A stretch of 64,000 bases of DNA, taken from Streptomyces uncialis (GTDB taxonomy: Bacteria; Actinomycetota; Actinomycetes; Streptomycetales; Streptomycetaceae). Positions 57,669-64,000 of the stretch are shown one piece after another (within the stretch, counting starts at the first letter, position 1; the number at the start of each line of letters is the position of its first letter). The translations under genes and the position numbers were made by a program. The stretch is from the NCBI RefSeq assembly GCF_036250755.1, contig NZ_CP109583.1, positions 930,001 to 994,000 on the forward strand. The letters run 5' to 3'. The notes beneath the pieces were generated by a model. The model made no database searches. It saw only the letters and a program-made list of their open reading frames with translations, and had not been told where the DNA came from.

Positions 57669-59075
57669 CTAGACCCGGGCCCCGGCCGGTCCGGCGACGG
57701 TGAGCCCGGCGCGTTCCGCCGCGTCGAAGCCGTCGTCGACGGCGACGACCCGCCGCCCCGCCGCGTCCAGCAGCGACGCGGCGATCGCCGCGCGCATCCC
57801 GCCCGCGCAGTGCACCCACACCACCCCGGGCGGCACCTGCGCGATCCGGTCGCGCAGCTCATGGACCGGGATGTGCACCGATCCGGCGACATACCCGGCG
57901 GCGCGCTCGGAGTCGCGGCGTACGTCGAGGACGACGATGTCCTCGTCCGTGTTCCCGGAGTCCTCCCCGTCCGCCGCGCGTGCGGCGGCGAGGTCGGCGA
58001 AGGTCGCGCGGGGGAAGGCGGCCAGGGTCTCGCCCTCGCGGACCCAGGTCCGGGGGTCGCCGGTGGCCGCCGCGGCGGGCCGGTCGATACCGACCCGGGC
58101 CAGCTCCCGCTGCGCCCGGGTGATCTGCTCGGGGGTGCTGCCGAGCAGGGTGACGGGCTTGCCCCAGGGGATCAGCCAGGCGAGGTAGGTGGCGAGCTTG
58201 CCCTCCTCCTCGAAGTTCAGCGATCCCGCCAGATGCCCCCGCGCGAAGGCGACCCGGTCCCGCAGATCGACCACCCACTCCCCCGCGGCGAGCCGGGCGG
58301 CGAGCTCCCCGGCGTCGGCCGGACGCGGCGGGGTGAGGTCCAAGGGTGCGGGACCGGCCGCGTTCGCGGGTCCCATGTGCGCGTAGTACGCGGGTACGTC
58401 GTCGAGTCCGGCGAGCAGTTCGGTGACGAAGCTGTCGACGTCCCGGGTCAGCGCGGCGTTCATCAGACGTTCGGCGCCTATCGTGCTCGCCCCGCCGCCC
58501 GCACCGGAACCGGACGAGCAGAAGCTTCCGAAGCCGTGCGTCGGGAGGACCGGCACCTCGTCCGCGAGGGTGTCAGCGAGCCGGTGCGCCGAGGCGTGCT
58601 GGGCGCGGGCGAGCTGTTCCGTGAGCCGGGGTTCGACCAGGTCGGGGCGGCCGACCCCGCCTATGAGAAGTGATCCGCCGGTGAACGCGGCGACGCCCCG
58701 CCCGTCCTCCTCAAGGATGTACGAGGTGTGATGGGGAGTGTGCCCGGGGGTGGCCAGGGCACGCAGGGCCAGACCCTCGTCCACCTGAACGGTGTCACCG
58801 TCGGTGACCGGGGTACGCGCGAAGGAGACGGCCGCGGCGGCCGGGACGAGGTAGTGGGCACCGGTGAGGCGCGCCAGCTCCAGTCCGCCGGTGACGTAGT
58901 CGTTGTGGAGGTGGGTCTCGGCGACATGGGTGATCCGGACGCCCCGGCGGGCCGCCGCGGCGATGACCTGGTCGATGTCCCGAGGGGGGTCCACGGCTAC
59001 CGCCGTGGCGTCGCCCCCGGCCAGGTAGCTGCGGTTTCCCAGACCCTCGAACTCCAGGGTGTCGACGAAGAACAC
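57669..59075 (-). CDS. Persulfide dioxygenase-rhodanese fusion (MBL fold)
   Basis: 468 residues from GTG 59075 (GAGGAG nine bases upstream). The metallo-beta-lactamase domain (~1-240) is of the ETHE1 type: THLHNDYVTGG (His55, His57, Asp59), GHTPHHTSY and LPTHGFGSFC. Two rhodanese domains follow. The first (~265-345; VVDLRDRVAFARGHLAGSLN) lacks the active-site Cys (LLGSTPEQ). The second (~375-465) has it in WVHCAGGMRA. The enzyme oxidises glutathione- or mycothiol-type persulfide to sulfite, as CstB does. Two operators lie just upstream. Confidence 0.92.
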   Translation of the reverse strand: MFFVDTLEFEGLGNRSYLAGGDATAVAVDPPRDIDQVIAAAARRGVRITHVAETHLHNDYVTGGLELARLTGAHYLVPAAAAVSFARTPVTDGDTVQVDEGLALRALATPGHTPHHTSYILEEDGRGVAAFTGGSLLIGGVGRPDLVEPRLTEQLARAQHASAHRLADTLADEVPVLPTHGFGSFCSSGSGAGGGASTIGAERLMNAALTRDVDSFVTELLAGLDDVPAYYAHMGPANAAGPAPLDLTPPRPADAGELAARLAAGEWVVDLRDRVAFARGHLAGSLNFEEEGKLATYLAWLIPWGKPVTLLGSTPEQITRAQRELARVGIDRPAAAATGDPRTWVREGETLAAFPRATFADLAAARAADGEDSGNTDEDIVVLDVRRDSERAAGYVAGSVHIPVHELRDRIAQVPPGVVWVHCAGGMRAAIAASLLDAAGRRVVAVDDGFDAAERAGLTVAGPAGARV

Positions 59076-59098
59076 GGCTCCACACTCCTCACACGCAT

Positions 59099-59114
59099 GT
59101 ACCCCCCGGGGTAT
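59099..59114. promoter_or_regulatory. CstR/CsoR-type operator 2
   Basis: GTACCC-CCCG-GGGTAT, one mismatch to the arm consensus, 24 bases upstream of the persulfide dioxygenase GTG. Confidence 0.8.
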
Positions 59115-59134
59115 TTTCAGCCACCCTAACATCT

Positions 59135-59150
59135 ATACCCTGGGGGGTAT
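59135..59150. promoter_or_regulatory. CstR/CsoR-type operator 3
   Basis: ATACCC-TGGG-GGGTAT, perfect arms, centre 36 bases from operator 2. The pair brackets the likely promoter of the persulfide dioxygenase gene (TAGGGT-like -10 between them). Confidence 0.85.
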
Positions 59151-59231
59151 GGAGAGGAGTCATCCGTACACCCTGGGTCACCACACCCGGGCACTCCGGA
59201 GCGGCCTGGGCGACGCAAGAGGTACGCAGGA

Positions 59232-59306
59232 GGTCACCGCGGGCCGGAGGGGTCGCCGCAGGCCAGAGGGATCGGCGCATGCCAGTGGGTCGGCGCACGC
59301 CGGAGG
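59232..59306. repeat. 19-bp tandem repeat, four copies
   Basis: Units at 59232-59250, 59251-59269, 59270-59288 and 59289-59306 share G(G/A)TC(A/G/C)(C/G)CGC-N2-GCC(G/A)G(A/T)GG. A partial fifth runs to 59320. It lies between the sulfur operators and the end of the alcohol dehydrogenase gene. Confidence 0.8.
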
Positions 59307-59321
59307 TGGCCGCGGGGGCCG

Positions 59322-60332
59322 CTACAGCTCGAAGACCACACGCGCGGCCACCCGCCCCGCCATCACGTCCTCGATGGACTCGTTGACGGACCCCAGCGGA
59401 CGGGCCTCGTGGATCACCCGTGTCCGTCCCGCCGCGTGCAGGCGGAACACCTCGTCCAGGTCCAGCCGCGTACCCACGATCGAGCCGATGACGGACGTCC
59501 CGTCGAGCACCGTCCTGAAGATGGGCACCGCGATCGTGCCGCCCGCGGGCATCGCGACCATCACGAGCTTCCCGCCCCGCCGCAGCCCCGCGTACACCGA
59601 GGTGAACGCCGCCTCGTTCACGGCGAGGGCGAGTGCCGCGTGCGCGCCGCCGTGCTCCCGCAGCACGGCCGCCGGATCGTCCTTCGCCGCGTTGACGAGG
59701 ATGTCCGCGCCGAGCGACGCGGCGAGCGCCAGTTTCTCCTCCGTCACGTCGATCGCCGCGACCGTGGCCCCCGCGATCTTCGCGTACTGCACCGCGAGAT
59801 GACCGAGCCCGCCGACACCGGACACGGCCACGAGCTGCGCGGGCCGCACCCCCGCGACCTTGAGCGCCTTGTACGTGGTGACCCCCGCGCACGTCAGCGG
59901 GGCGGCGTCCAGCGGGGTGACCCCGTCCGGCACCGGCCGGGCGAAGTCGGCCCAGGCCAGCATCCTCTCCGCGTACCCGCCGTCCGTGCCGTAGCCGGTG
60001 TTGATCTGCCGCTCGCAGAGGGTCTCCCAGCCTGACAGACAGTGCTCGCACCGCCCGCAGGCCCAGCCGAGCCAGGGCACCGCGACCCGCTCCCCCACCG
60101 CGAGGTGGGTCACCCCGTCACCCAGCGCCTCCACCAGACCCACGCCCTCATGGCCCGGGACGAACGGCGGCCGGGGCTTCACCGGCCAGTCGCCGCGCGC
60201 CGCGTGGATGTCGGTGTGGCACAGCCCGCACGCCTCGACCCGGATACTGACCTGTCCGGCGCCCGGCTCGGGATCGGGCCGCTCCTCGATCACCAGCGGC
60301 TCACGGAACGCGCGGACGACGGCTGCTCTCAT
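59322..60332 (-). CDS. Zinc-dependent alcohol dehydrogenase (AdhP-like)
   Basis: 336 residues from ATG 60332 (GGGAGG five bases upstream). Catalytic zinc ligands: CGLCHTDIHAARGDW (Cys~36) and PGHEGVG (His~59). Structural zinc cluster: GWACGRCEHCLSGWETLC. NAD motif: VSGVGGLGHLAVQYAK. It fits the AdhP/propanol-preferring group, oxidising ethanol and other primary alcohols or reducing aldehydes. It diverges from the cobalamin riboswitch transcript. Its relation to the sulfur genes next door is unclear; mycothiol- or aldehyde-linked detoxification is possible. Confidence 0.92.
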   Translation of the reverse strand: MRAAVVRAFREPLVIEERPDPEPGAGQVSIRVEACGLCHTDIHAARGDWPVKPRPPFVPGHEGVGLVEALGDGVTHLAVGERVAVPWLGWACGRCEHCLSGWETLCERQINTGYGTDGGYAERMLAWADFARPVPDGVTPLDAAPLTCAGVTTYKALKVAGVRPAQLVAVSGVGGLGHLAVQYAKIAGATVAAIDVTEEKLALAASLGADILVNAAKDDPAAVLREHGGAHAALALAVNEAAFTSVYAGLRRGGKLVMVAMPAGGTIAVPIFRTVLDGTSVIGSIVGTRLDLDEVFRLHAAGRTRVIHEARPLGSVNESIEDVMAGRVAARVVFEL

Positions 60333-60475
60333 GACGGCCTCCCGCCTCCCATGGTGCGCGGCGGACCCCGATCGGGCATCCGGGCCCCTGCCGGGCGGGC
60401 CCGCCGAGCGCCCGCCCCACGACCGGGGCGGCCAAGCGCGCGGAACGCCTGACCGGCGGCCCTCCACCCCCGTAC

Positions 60476-60605
60476 GATGCGGTGACCCGGTCCTGACCGG
60501 GCGTCACAACTGAATGCGGGGACGACTGGGGGAAGCCGGTGGGATTCCGGCGCTGACCTGCAACCGTGTGCGGCGCGAGGCCGCGAGTCGGAGCACCCGG
60601 CGTCC
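60476..60605 (+). promoter_or_regulatory. Cobalamin riboswitch
   Basis: The B12-box landmarks are all visible: GGGGGAAGCCGGTGGGATTC (60528-60547), CCGGCGCTGACCTGCAACCG (60548-60567), a GC-rich arm GCGGCGCGAGGCCGC (60570-60584) and GAGTCGGAGCACCCGG (60585-60600). A hairpin (GTGAC..GTCAC, 60483-60507) precedes it. The element reads into the DUF4430 gene 168 bases downstream. High adenosyl- or methylcobalamin should turn that gene off. Exact 5' limit is approximate. Confidence 0.93.
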
Positions 60606-60728
60606 CACGCGCGCCGCTTCTCCCTGTCATGGTCCGCAGTGCGAAGCCCCGGGTGCCGGTCCTCACCGCCCCGCCGCAGTCCCTCCGCACACCCGGACGG
60701 GAAACGGCGGGCGGGCGATGCCCGGTGC

Positions 60729-60749
60729 GGGGCCCGTGCCGCGGGCCCC
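60729..60749 (+). promoter_or_regulatory. Expression-platform hairpin before the DUF4430 gene
   Basis: GGGGCCCG-TGCCG-CGGGCCCC, eight pairs, ends ten bases before the AGGAGG ribosome site (60759-60764). It could act as the riboswitch's termination or translation-control element. Confidence 0.55.
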
Positions 60750-60772
60750 GTAACCGCCAGGAGGCACCCGCC

Positions 60773-61282
60773 ATGAACCGCACCCTGACCAGGGCCGTCG
60801 TCACCACGGCCGCCCTCGGACTCGCGCTCACCAGCGCGCCCGCCGTCGCCGGACCGGGCACGCACCCGAGCACGGCCGTGGCCACGGCCACGAACACCAA
60901 CGCGCCGATCAAGGTCAAGCTCACGGTGCAGGGCCCGGACGGGCTCCTGTTCAAGGGCAAGGTCAGAACGAAGGGCCACCACGTCACCCCGGCGACCGGT
61001 GGCTCCTACAAGTGCGACGGCACCAACGGCGGCGCCCACCCCAGCGCGGTGCCCACCCCGACCGCCGCCCTGGACGACGCGGCCCGCAAGCGGGGCTTCA
61101 GCTGGGACGGCACGTGGTACCCGTCGTTCGAGGACTACTTCGTGGAGAGCGTCAAGAACGTCAGCGGCGGCGGTGTCGCGTACTGGAACATCTCCGTCAA
61201 CGGCGTGCCGACCCCGGTCGGCGGCTGCCAGTTCAAGCTGAACGCGGGCGACCAGGTCGCGTTCACCTGGACCGCCTTCTAG
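60773..61282 (+). CDS. Secreted DUF4430 protein under B12 riboswitch control
   Basis: 169 residues from ATG 60773; AGGAGG is eight bases upstream. A Sec signal peptide (1-26, cut near APAVAG) precedes the DUF4430 domain (~45-169). Family features are IKVKLTVQGPDG, AALDDAARKRGFSWDGTWY, YWNISVNGVPTPVGGCQF and the closing LNAGDQVAFTW. DUF4430 is the beta domain of human transcobalamin and intrinsic factor. With a cobalamin riboswitch in front, a B12-capture role at the cell surface is a strong inference. It has no anchor (no lipobox, LPXTG or membrane helix), so it is released or held by a partner. Confidence 0.9.
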   Translation: MNRTLTRAVVTTAALGLALTSAPAVAGPGTHPSTAVATATNTNAPIKVKLTVQGPDGLLFKGKVRTKGHHVTPATGGSYKCDGTNGGAHPSAVPTPTAALDDAARKRGFSWDGTWYPSFEDYFVESVKNVSGGGVAYWNISVNGVPTPVGGCQFKLNAGDQVAFTWTAF

Positions 61283-61613
61283 GAATGCCCTGCCGACCCC
61301 GTCGGATCGTGCGCGGTGACGTGCCCGTTCGGCGGGTCGGTGGGCCCGTTCGGGGATCGTGGCCTTGATCCCCCGTCGGCGGAGGTGGGCCGAGCATGCG
61401 CGGTCCAAGCAGCCCTCGCCGACGCCCACATGGCGGCCGGCCGGGTCCGGGTCTTCCCGGACCCGGCCGTCGGCCGCCGAAGCCGTCCAGCGGTGGGAGG
61501 ACCGGCCGTGGGCGACGCGGCCGTGCGGGTACCGGTCCCGGGCCCGGCAGACCGCACCCGTGGAGGCCCACGCCGAACTCGGCTCGGTCGGCGGCCCTGT
61601 TGAGGCACGGGTC
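61283..61613. other. Non-coding gap between converging genes
   Basis: 331 bases. Apart from the hairpin at 61437-61468 I see no feature. Open frames across it have inconsistent codon bias, and none matches a protein I know, although a decayed gene cannot be excluded. Confidence 0.5.
61437..61468. terminator. Strong bidirectional hairpin terminator
   Basis: A 14-pair perfect stem (CGGCCGGGTCCGGG, loop TCTT, CCCGGACCCGGCCG) with further partial pairing out to 61431-61474. It lies between the converging DUF4430 and membrane-protein genes. Confidence 0.85.
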
Positions 61614-62174
61614 TCACGCGGCGGCGGAGACTCGACGGCGGTAGTAGGCGATCGCGAGGGCGATGGTGATGGGTCCCCATGCGGCGATGGGGGTGACGCA
61701 CACCGTCGCGAGCGTCTGCCAGGCGGTGTTGGTGTACTCGACGGATTCCGCGATGCCGTACAGGGTGAGATTTCGACCGCCGCCGATCGGGACGGCGGTG
61801 AACAGAAGAGTGAGGATCAGCCCGCCGAGGACCGCGGGGGCGACCGCCGCCATCGGCCGGACGCGTCTGCCGCCGATGACCGGTATCCAGGCGGGCGCCA
61901 CTTCTCCCCAGCCCCGGACCAGCCCGATGGTCAGGATCGCGATCACTTCCGACAACACGCTGAGCCCGAGGACGTACGGGACGCTCACCCAGTAACCCGG
62001 CATCCCGGCCTCCTGCATCTGCCCCATGTCGAAGTGCAGGGCGAAGGGCAGCCGCCACAAGCAGCTCGGCAGCAGGAGCAGCGGGAGCGCGTAGGCGAGG
62101 CGCGTCGCCCAGCGGGGAACGGGCCGCTCGGTGTCACCGACGGTCGGGGGCCTGTGCAGGATGTTCAGCGTCAT
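61614..62174 (-). CDS. Integral membrane protein, unknown
   Basis: 186 residues from ATG 62174 (AGGGTGG upstream); the frame is open to 62216. Four or five hydrophobic helices: LAYALPLLLLPSCLWRLPF, VSVPYVLGLSVLSEVIAILTIGLV, MAAVAPAVLGGLILTLLFTAV and LATVCVTPIAAWGPITIALAIAYY. It has no motif of ECF or BtuCD transporters that I can recognise, so a link to the B12 genes is not supported. Probably a single gene. Confidence 0.7.
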   Translation of the reverse strand: MTLNILHRPPTVGDTERPVPRWATRLAYALPLLLLPSCLWRLPFALHFDMGQMQEAGMPGYWVSVPYVLGLSVLSEVIAILTIGLVRGWGEVAPAWIPVIGGRRVRPMAAVAPAVLGGLILTLLFTAVPIGGGRNLTLYGIAESVEYTNTAWQTLATVCVTPIAAWGPITIALAIAYYRRRVSAAA

Positions 62175-62294
62175 GGCTCCACCCTGAAGGAGCGGGGACG
62201 ACGGGGAATCATCCATGGGAACCGAACCGCTAGCCCTCGCGGGGGAGTAGTACCGAGCAGCCTCCCTCCCGAGAGGTAGCGTTCCGATGCGCGG

Positions 62295-62780
62295 TCAGCT
62301 CCGCTCACCGTTCCCGCGTCCGGGCCGGCCCCGGGCGGAGGAGGGCGCGGTGCCCGTCGGTGCGGCCGGGGGCCCGTAGCGCTCGTAGTAGTCCTGGAGC
62401 AGTCCCGATCCCTCCAGCACGGTGTCCGCCCAGGACGGGTCGAGGCCGGCCGGGGCGGGATCGGTCGCGACGGCGCACGCTCCGGTGAGCATCCCGGCGT
62501 AGACGAAGTCGGAGTGGAGATTGCTGATGCTGTCCGTCTCATGGAAGTTGACGGGACGGCCGTCGGCCAGCACGGTGACCTCGACGCCTCCGCGGAGGGT
62601 GTGCGTACGGGAGCAGGCCGGGAGCGCCGGGCGCGTGGCCGCGTCCTGGAAGGCGAGCGCTTCGAGGGCGGGAAGGTCGAACTCGCAGACGCAGACGCAG
62701 CAGAGACGTTCGGGGGATCGTATTCCCTGCTCCCACCGTCGATGATCAGGCCCACGACCGCAGGAGGACACCGTGCTCAC
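62295..62780 (-). CDS. Hypothetical protein
   Basis: Up to 161 residues; codon bias from about residue 33 onward is clearly that of a real gene (FDLPALEALAFQDAATRPAL, then VNFHETDSISNLHSDFVYAGM). The N-terminal ~30 residues (LCCVCVCEF from an AGACGC repeat) look poor. The only in-frame starts, GTG 62780 and GTG 62771, overlap the ribosome site or start of the divergent cupin gene. The true start is therefore uncertain, or the 5' end has decayed. No family recognised; no signal peptide or membrane helix. Confidence 0.5.
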   Translation of the reverse strand: MSTVSSCGRGPDHRRWEQGIRSPERLCCVCVCEFDLPALEALAFQDAATRPALPACSRTHTLRGGVEVTVLADGRPVNFHETDSISNLHSDFVYAGMLTGACAVATDPAPAGLDPSWADTVLEGSGLLQDYYERYGPPAAPTGTAPSSARGRPGRGNGERS

Positions 62781-63357
62781 GGCACGCTACTGGATCGACG
62801 CCCTCGGCCTGGAGGCCCATGTGGAGGGCGGTTACTACCGTCGGACCTTCCAGGCGGACCACCGCCCCACCACCCGTACACCCGACGGTGACCGCTACAC
62901 CCTGACCTCCATCCACTATCTCCTCACCCATTGGACAGCGATCGGGCACTGGCACCTGAACCGTTCCGACGTCCTCCACTTCCACCAGCACGGCGAACCC
63001 GTCACCTACCACCTGCTCCACCCCGACGGCCGTCACAGCACCGTCGTCCTCGGCCAGGACCCCCGGCAAGGACACACCCTCACCCTCGCCGTGCCCGGAG
63101 GTGTCTGGAAGGCCGCCCATCTCACCGCCGGGGACCACGCCCTCATCGGCGAAGCCGTCGCACCCGGATTCGACTGGGCCGACATGACCCTCGGCCGGTA
63201 CGAGGAACTCACGGCCCGCTTTCCCGGCCACAGCGAACTCGTCCACCGCTACTGCCGCCCCGACGGCCACCCGTCCCGTCCCACGAGTTCACCGGGCGCC
63301 CCGGCCGCCGGAACCCATGCTCATGAGCAACCCTTGACACCTCCGGCTCCGCCCTGA
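62773..63357 (+). CDS. Cupin protein, DUF985 (Cupin_5)
   Basis: 194 residues from GTG 62773 (AGGAGG five bases upstream). The DUF985 signature is present: LEAHVEGGYYRRTFQ, SIHYLLTHWTAIGHWHLNRSDVLHFHQHGEPV, VPGGVWKAAHL and the closing GEAVAPGFDWADMTLG. These small double-stranded beta-helix proteins are probably sugar epimerase- or lyase-like; the reaction is unknown. A His-rich metal-like site (HWHLNRSDVLHFHQHG) is notable. A Pro-rich tail of ~25 residues extends the usual length. Confidence 0.88.
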   Translation: MLTARYWIDALGLEAHVEGGYYRRTFQADHRPTTRTPDGDRYTLTSIHYLLTHWTAIGHWHLNRSDVLHFHQHGEPVTYHLLHPDGRHSTVVLGQDPRQGHTLTLAVPGGVWKAAHLTAGDHALIGEAVAPGFDWADMTLGRYEELTARFPGHSELVHRYCRPDGHPSRPTSSPGAPAAGTHAHEQPLTPPAPP

Positions 63358-63431
63358 CCGGACGGCGTCGCCGCGGGAGCGCCGGACGCGCGCGTACCGG
63401 CGCGGGCCGGGGTCGGCCGTCCGCGCGGTGC

Positions 63432-63465
63432 CCGGTGTCCCGGACCGCGAGGGCCGGGACACCGG
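63432..63465. terminator. Bidirectional hairpin terminator
   Basis: CCGGTGTCCCGG, 10-base loop, CCGGGACACCGG: a perfect 12-pair stem between the converging cupin and right-edge genes. Confidence 0.8.
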
Positions 63466-63477
63466 TACAGGTGCGGG

Positions 63478-64000
63478 TCAGACGCCCCAGCGCAGCGCGA
63501 TCGTGTCGCCGACCTGGACGACCCGGTCACGGGTCGCGGCGGCGGGCGCTGAACCGTCGACGCTCACCTTCCATGTCGAAGTGCCGCTGTTGGCCTTGCC
63601 GTTGACGGCCGTGATGGTGCCCGTCGCCCCGCTCGCCGGGGTGACGGACGTGACACAGCCCGCCGGGGTCGCCGCGCCCGTGGCGGCGGTCAGCACCTCG
63701 CCGAGGGTGGTCGTGGTGCCGGTCGGGGTGAACGCCACCGAGCACACCGACAGACCGCCCGCGCCGTCATCGACGGACAGGGCGAGTTCGGTGGCCGTCC
63801 CCGGGGTGAACGCGCTCTGCGCGACCCACTGCGGAGCACCCGCGGTCACCGGCACCGGAGGCGCGGCGGTGAAACCGCCGCCTGCGACGGCGCGGAGCGC
63901 GTCGATCGACGCGTACGCCGACGGAGTGGTGTTGGCGGGCTGGTACTTGAAGCCGCCGCCGGGGTTGAACTGCTGGGCGATCAGGAAGTCGATCGGGGTG
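63478..64000 (-). CDS. C-terminus of a helical-barrel/DUF4430-like protein (transcobalamin-like), truncated by the window edge
   Basis: The frame runs off the right edge, leaving 173 codons. The N-terminal visible part, TPIDFLIAQQFNPGGGFKYQ then AYASIDALRAVAGGG, resembles the repeat of prenyltransferase/terpene-cyclase alpha-alpha barrels, the same fold as the N-terminal domain of transcobalamin. The rest, with two cysteines (LSVCSVAF, AGCVTSV) and the closing TSTWKVSVDG..VQVGDTIALRW, parallels the end of the DUF4430 protein encoded at 60773. A GTG at 63855 would be an internal codon. Probable surface B12-binding protein; its start, signal peptide and any riboswitch lie beyond the window. Confidence 0.75.
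   Translation of the reverse strand, partial: TPIDFLIAQQFNPGGGFKYQPANTTPSAYASIDALRAVAGGGFTAAPPVPVTAGAPQWVAQSAFTPGTATELALSVDDGAGGLSVCSVAFTPTGTTTTLGEVLTAATGAATPAGCVTSVTPASGATGTITAVNGKANSGTSTWKVSVDGSAPAAATRDRVVQVGDTIALRWGV

Noticed and set aside
61316-61644. Small genes in the gap after the DUF4430 gene
   Set aside because: Frames overlap a 14-pair hairpin, have inconsistent codon bias and no ribosome sites.

Overview
The window is high-GC actinobacterial DNA and almost certainly a Streptomyces chromosome. Third codon positions are overwhelmingly G/C, GTG and TTG starts are common, many genes overlap by GTGA or ATGA, and typical Streptomyces families are present: an SsgA-like protein, an NsdA-type regulator, DUF397, DUF5709, DUF4032, CGNR, and MmyB-type XRE. 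No rRNA, tRNA, CRISPR array, transposase or phage gene was seen. About fifty genes are supported. They sit mostly as single genes or short operons, with many divergent regulator/target pairs whose shared promoter regions carry recognisable palindromes.

Layout. 0-10 kb: end of an unidentified gene, a secreted sphingomyelinase-like phosphodiesterase, DUF4032, DinB and DUF5709 proteins, a MerR/MFS divergent pair, a band-7 protein, an unusual cytochrome P450, an 880-bp repeat-filled gap and an SsgA-like gene. 10-25 kb: a PAS-PP2C phosphatase, an NsdA-like repressor divergent from an aminoglycoside-phosphotransferase-like kinase, a TTG-started peptidoglycan amidase, CGNR/PNPOx/LRR genes, a double-domain Usp, an orphan DUF397 gene, a hydrolase and an MFS pump. 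24-36 kb: acyl-CoA ligase/MarR pair, a secreted serine hydrolase, an FAD oxidoreductase, a Ser/Thr kinase with a TPR tail, and a GH78 alpha-L-rhamnosidase behind a LacI-type palindrome.

36.8-44.4 kb is an iron module. A DmdR/IdeR-like iron box precedes two translationally coupled exporter-fold ABC subunits, a siderophore-interacting reductase, a siderophore-binding lipoprotein and an EntS-like MFS protein; a winged-helix regulator converges on it. 44.7-50 kb: an orphan sugar-binding protein and a PadR-ABC-FtsX operon. 50-55.3 kb: SDR/XRE, then Gfo-Idh, aldo-keto reductase and MarR, probably an accessory oxidoreductase patch, with two near-identical operators between AKR and MarR.

55.7-59.1 kb is a reactive-sulfur detoxification regulon: rhodanese, CstR/CsoR-type repressor, TauE/SafE permease and persulfide dioxygenase-rhodanese, tied together by three ATACCC-N4-GGGTAT sites. 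59.3-64 kb: a zinc alcohol dehydrogenase, then a cobalamin riboswitch reading into a secreted DUF4430 protein. At the right edge lies the C-terminus of a second protein that looks like a helical-barrel plus DUF4430 architecture, as in transcobalamin. This B12-linked surface system is the most interesting part of the window.

Three clusters of a roughly 70-90 bp interspersed repeat with a core like GCGCGGGGAAC(T/C)GCGC, plus at least eight short tandem repeats, occupy intergenic gaps.
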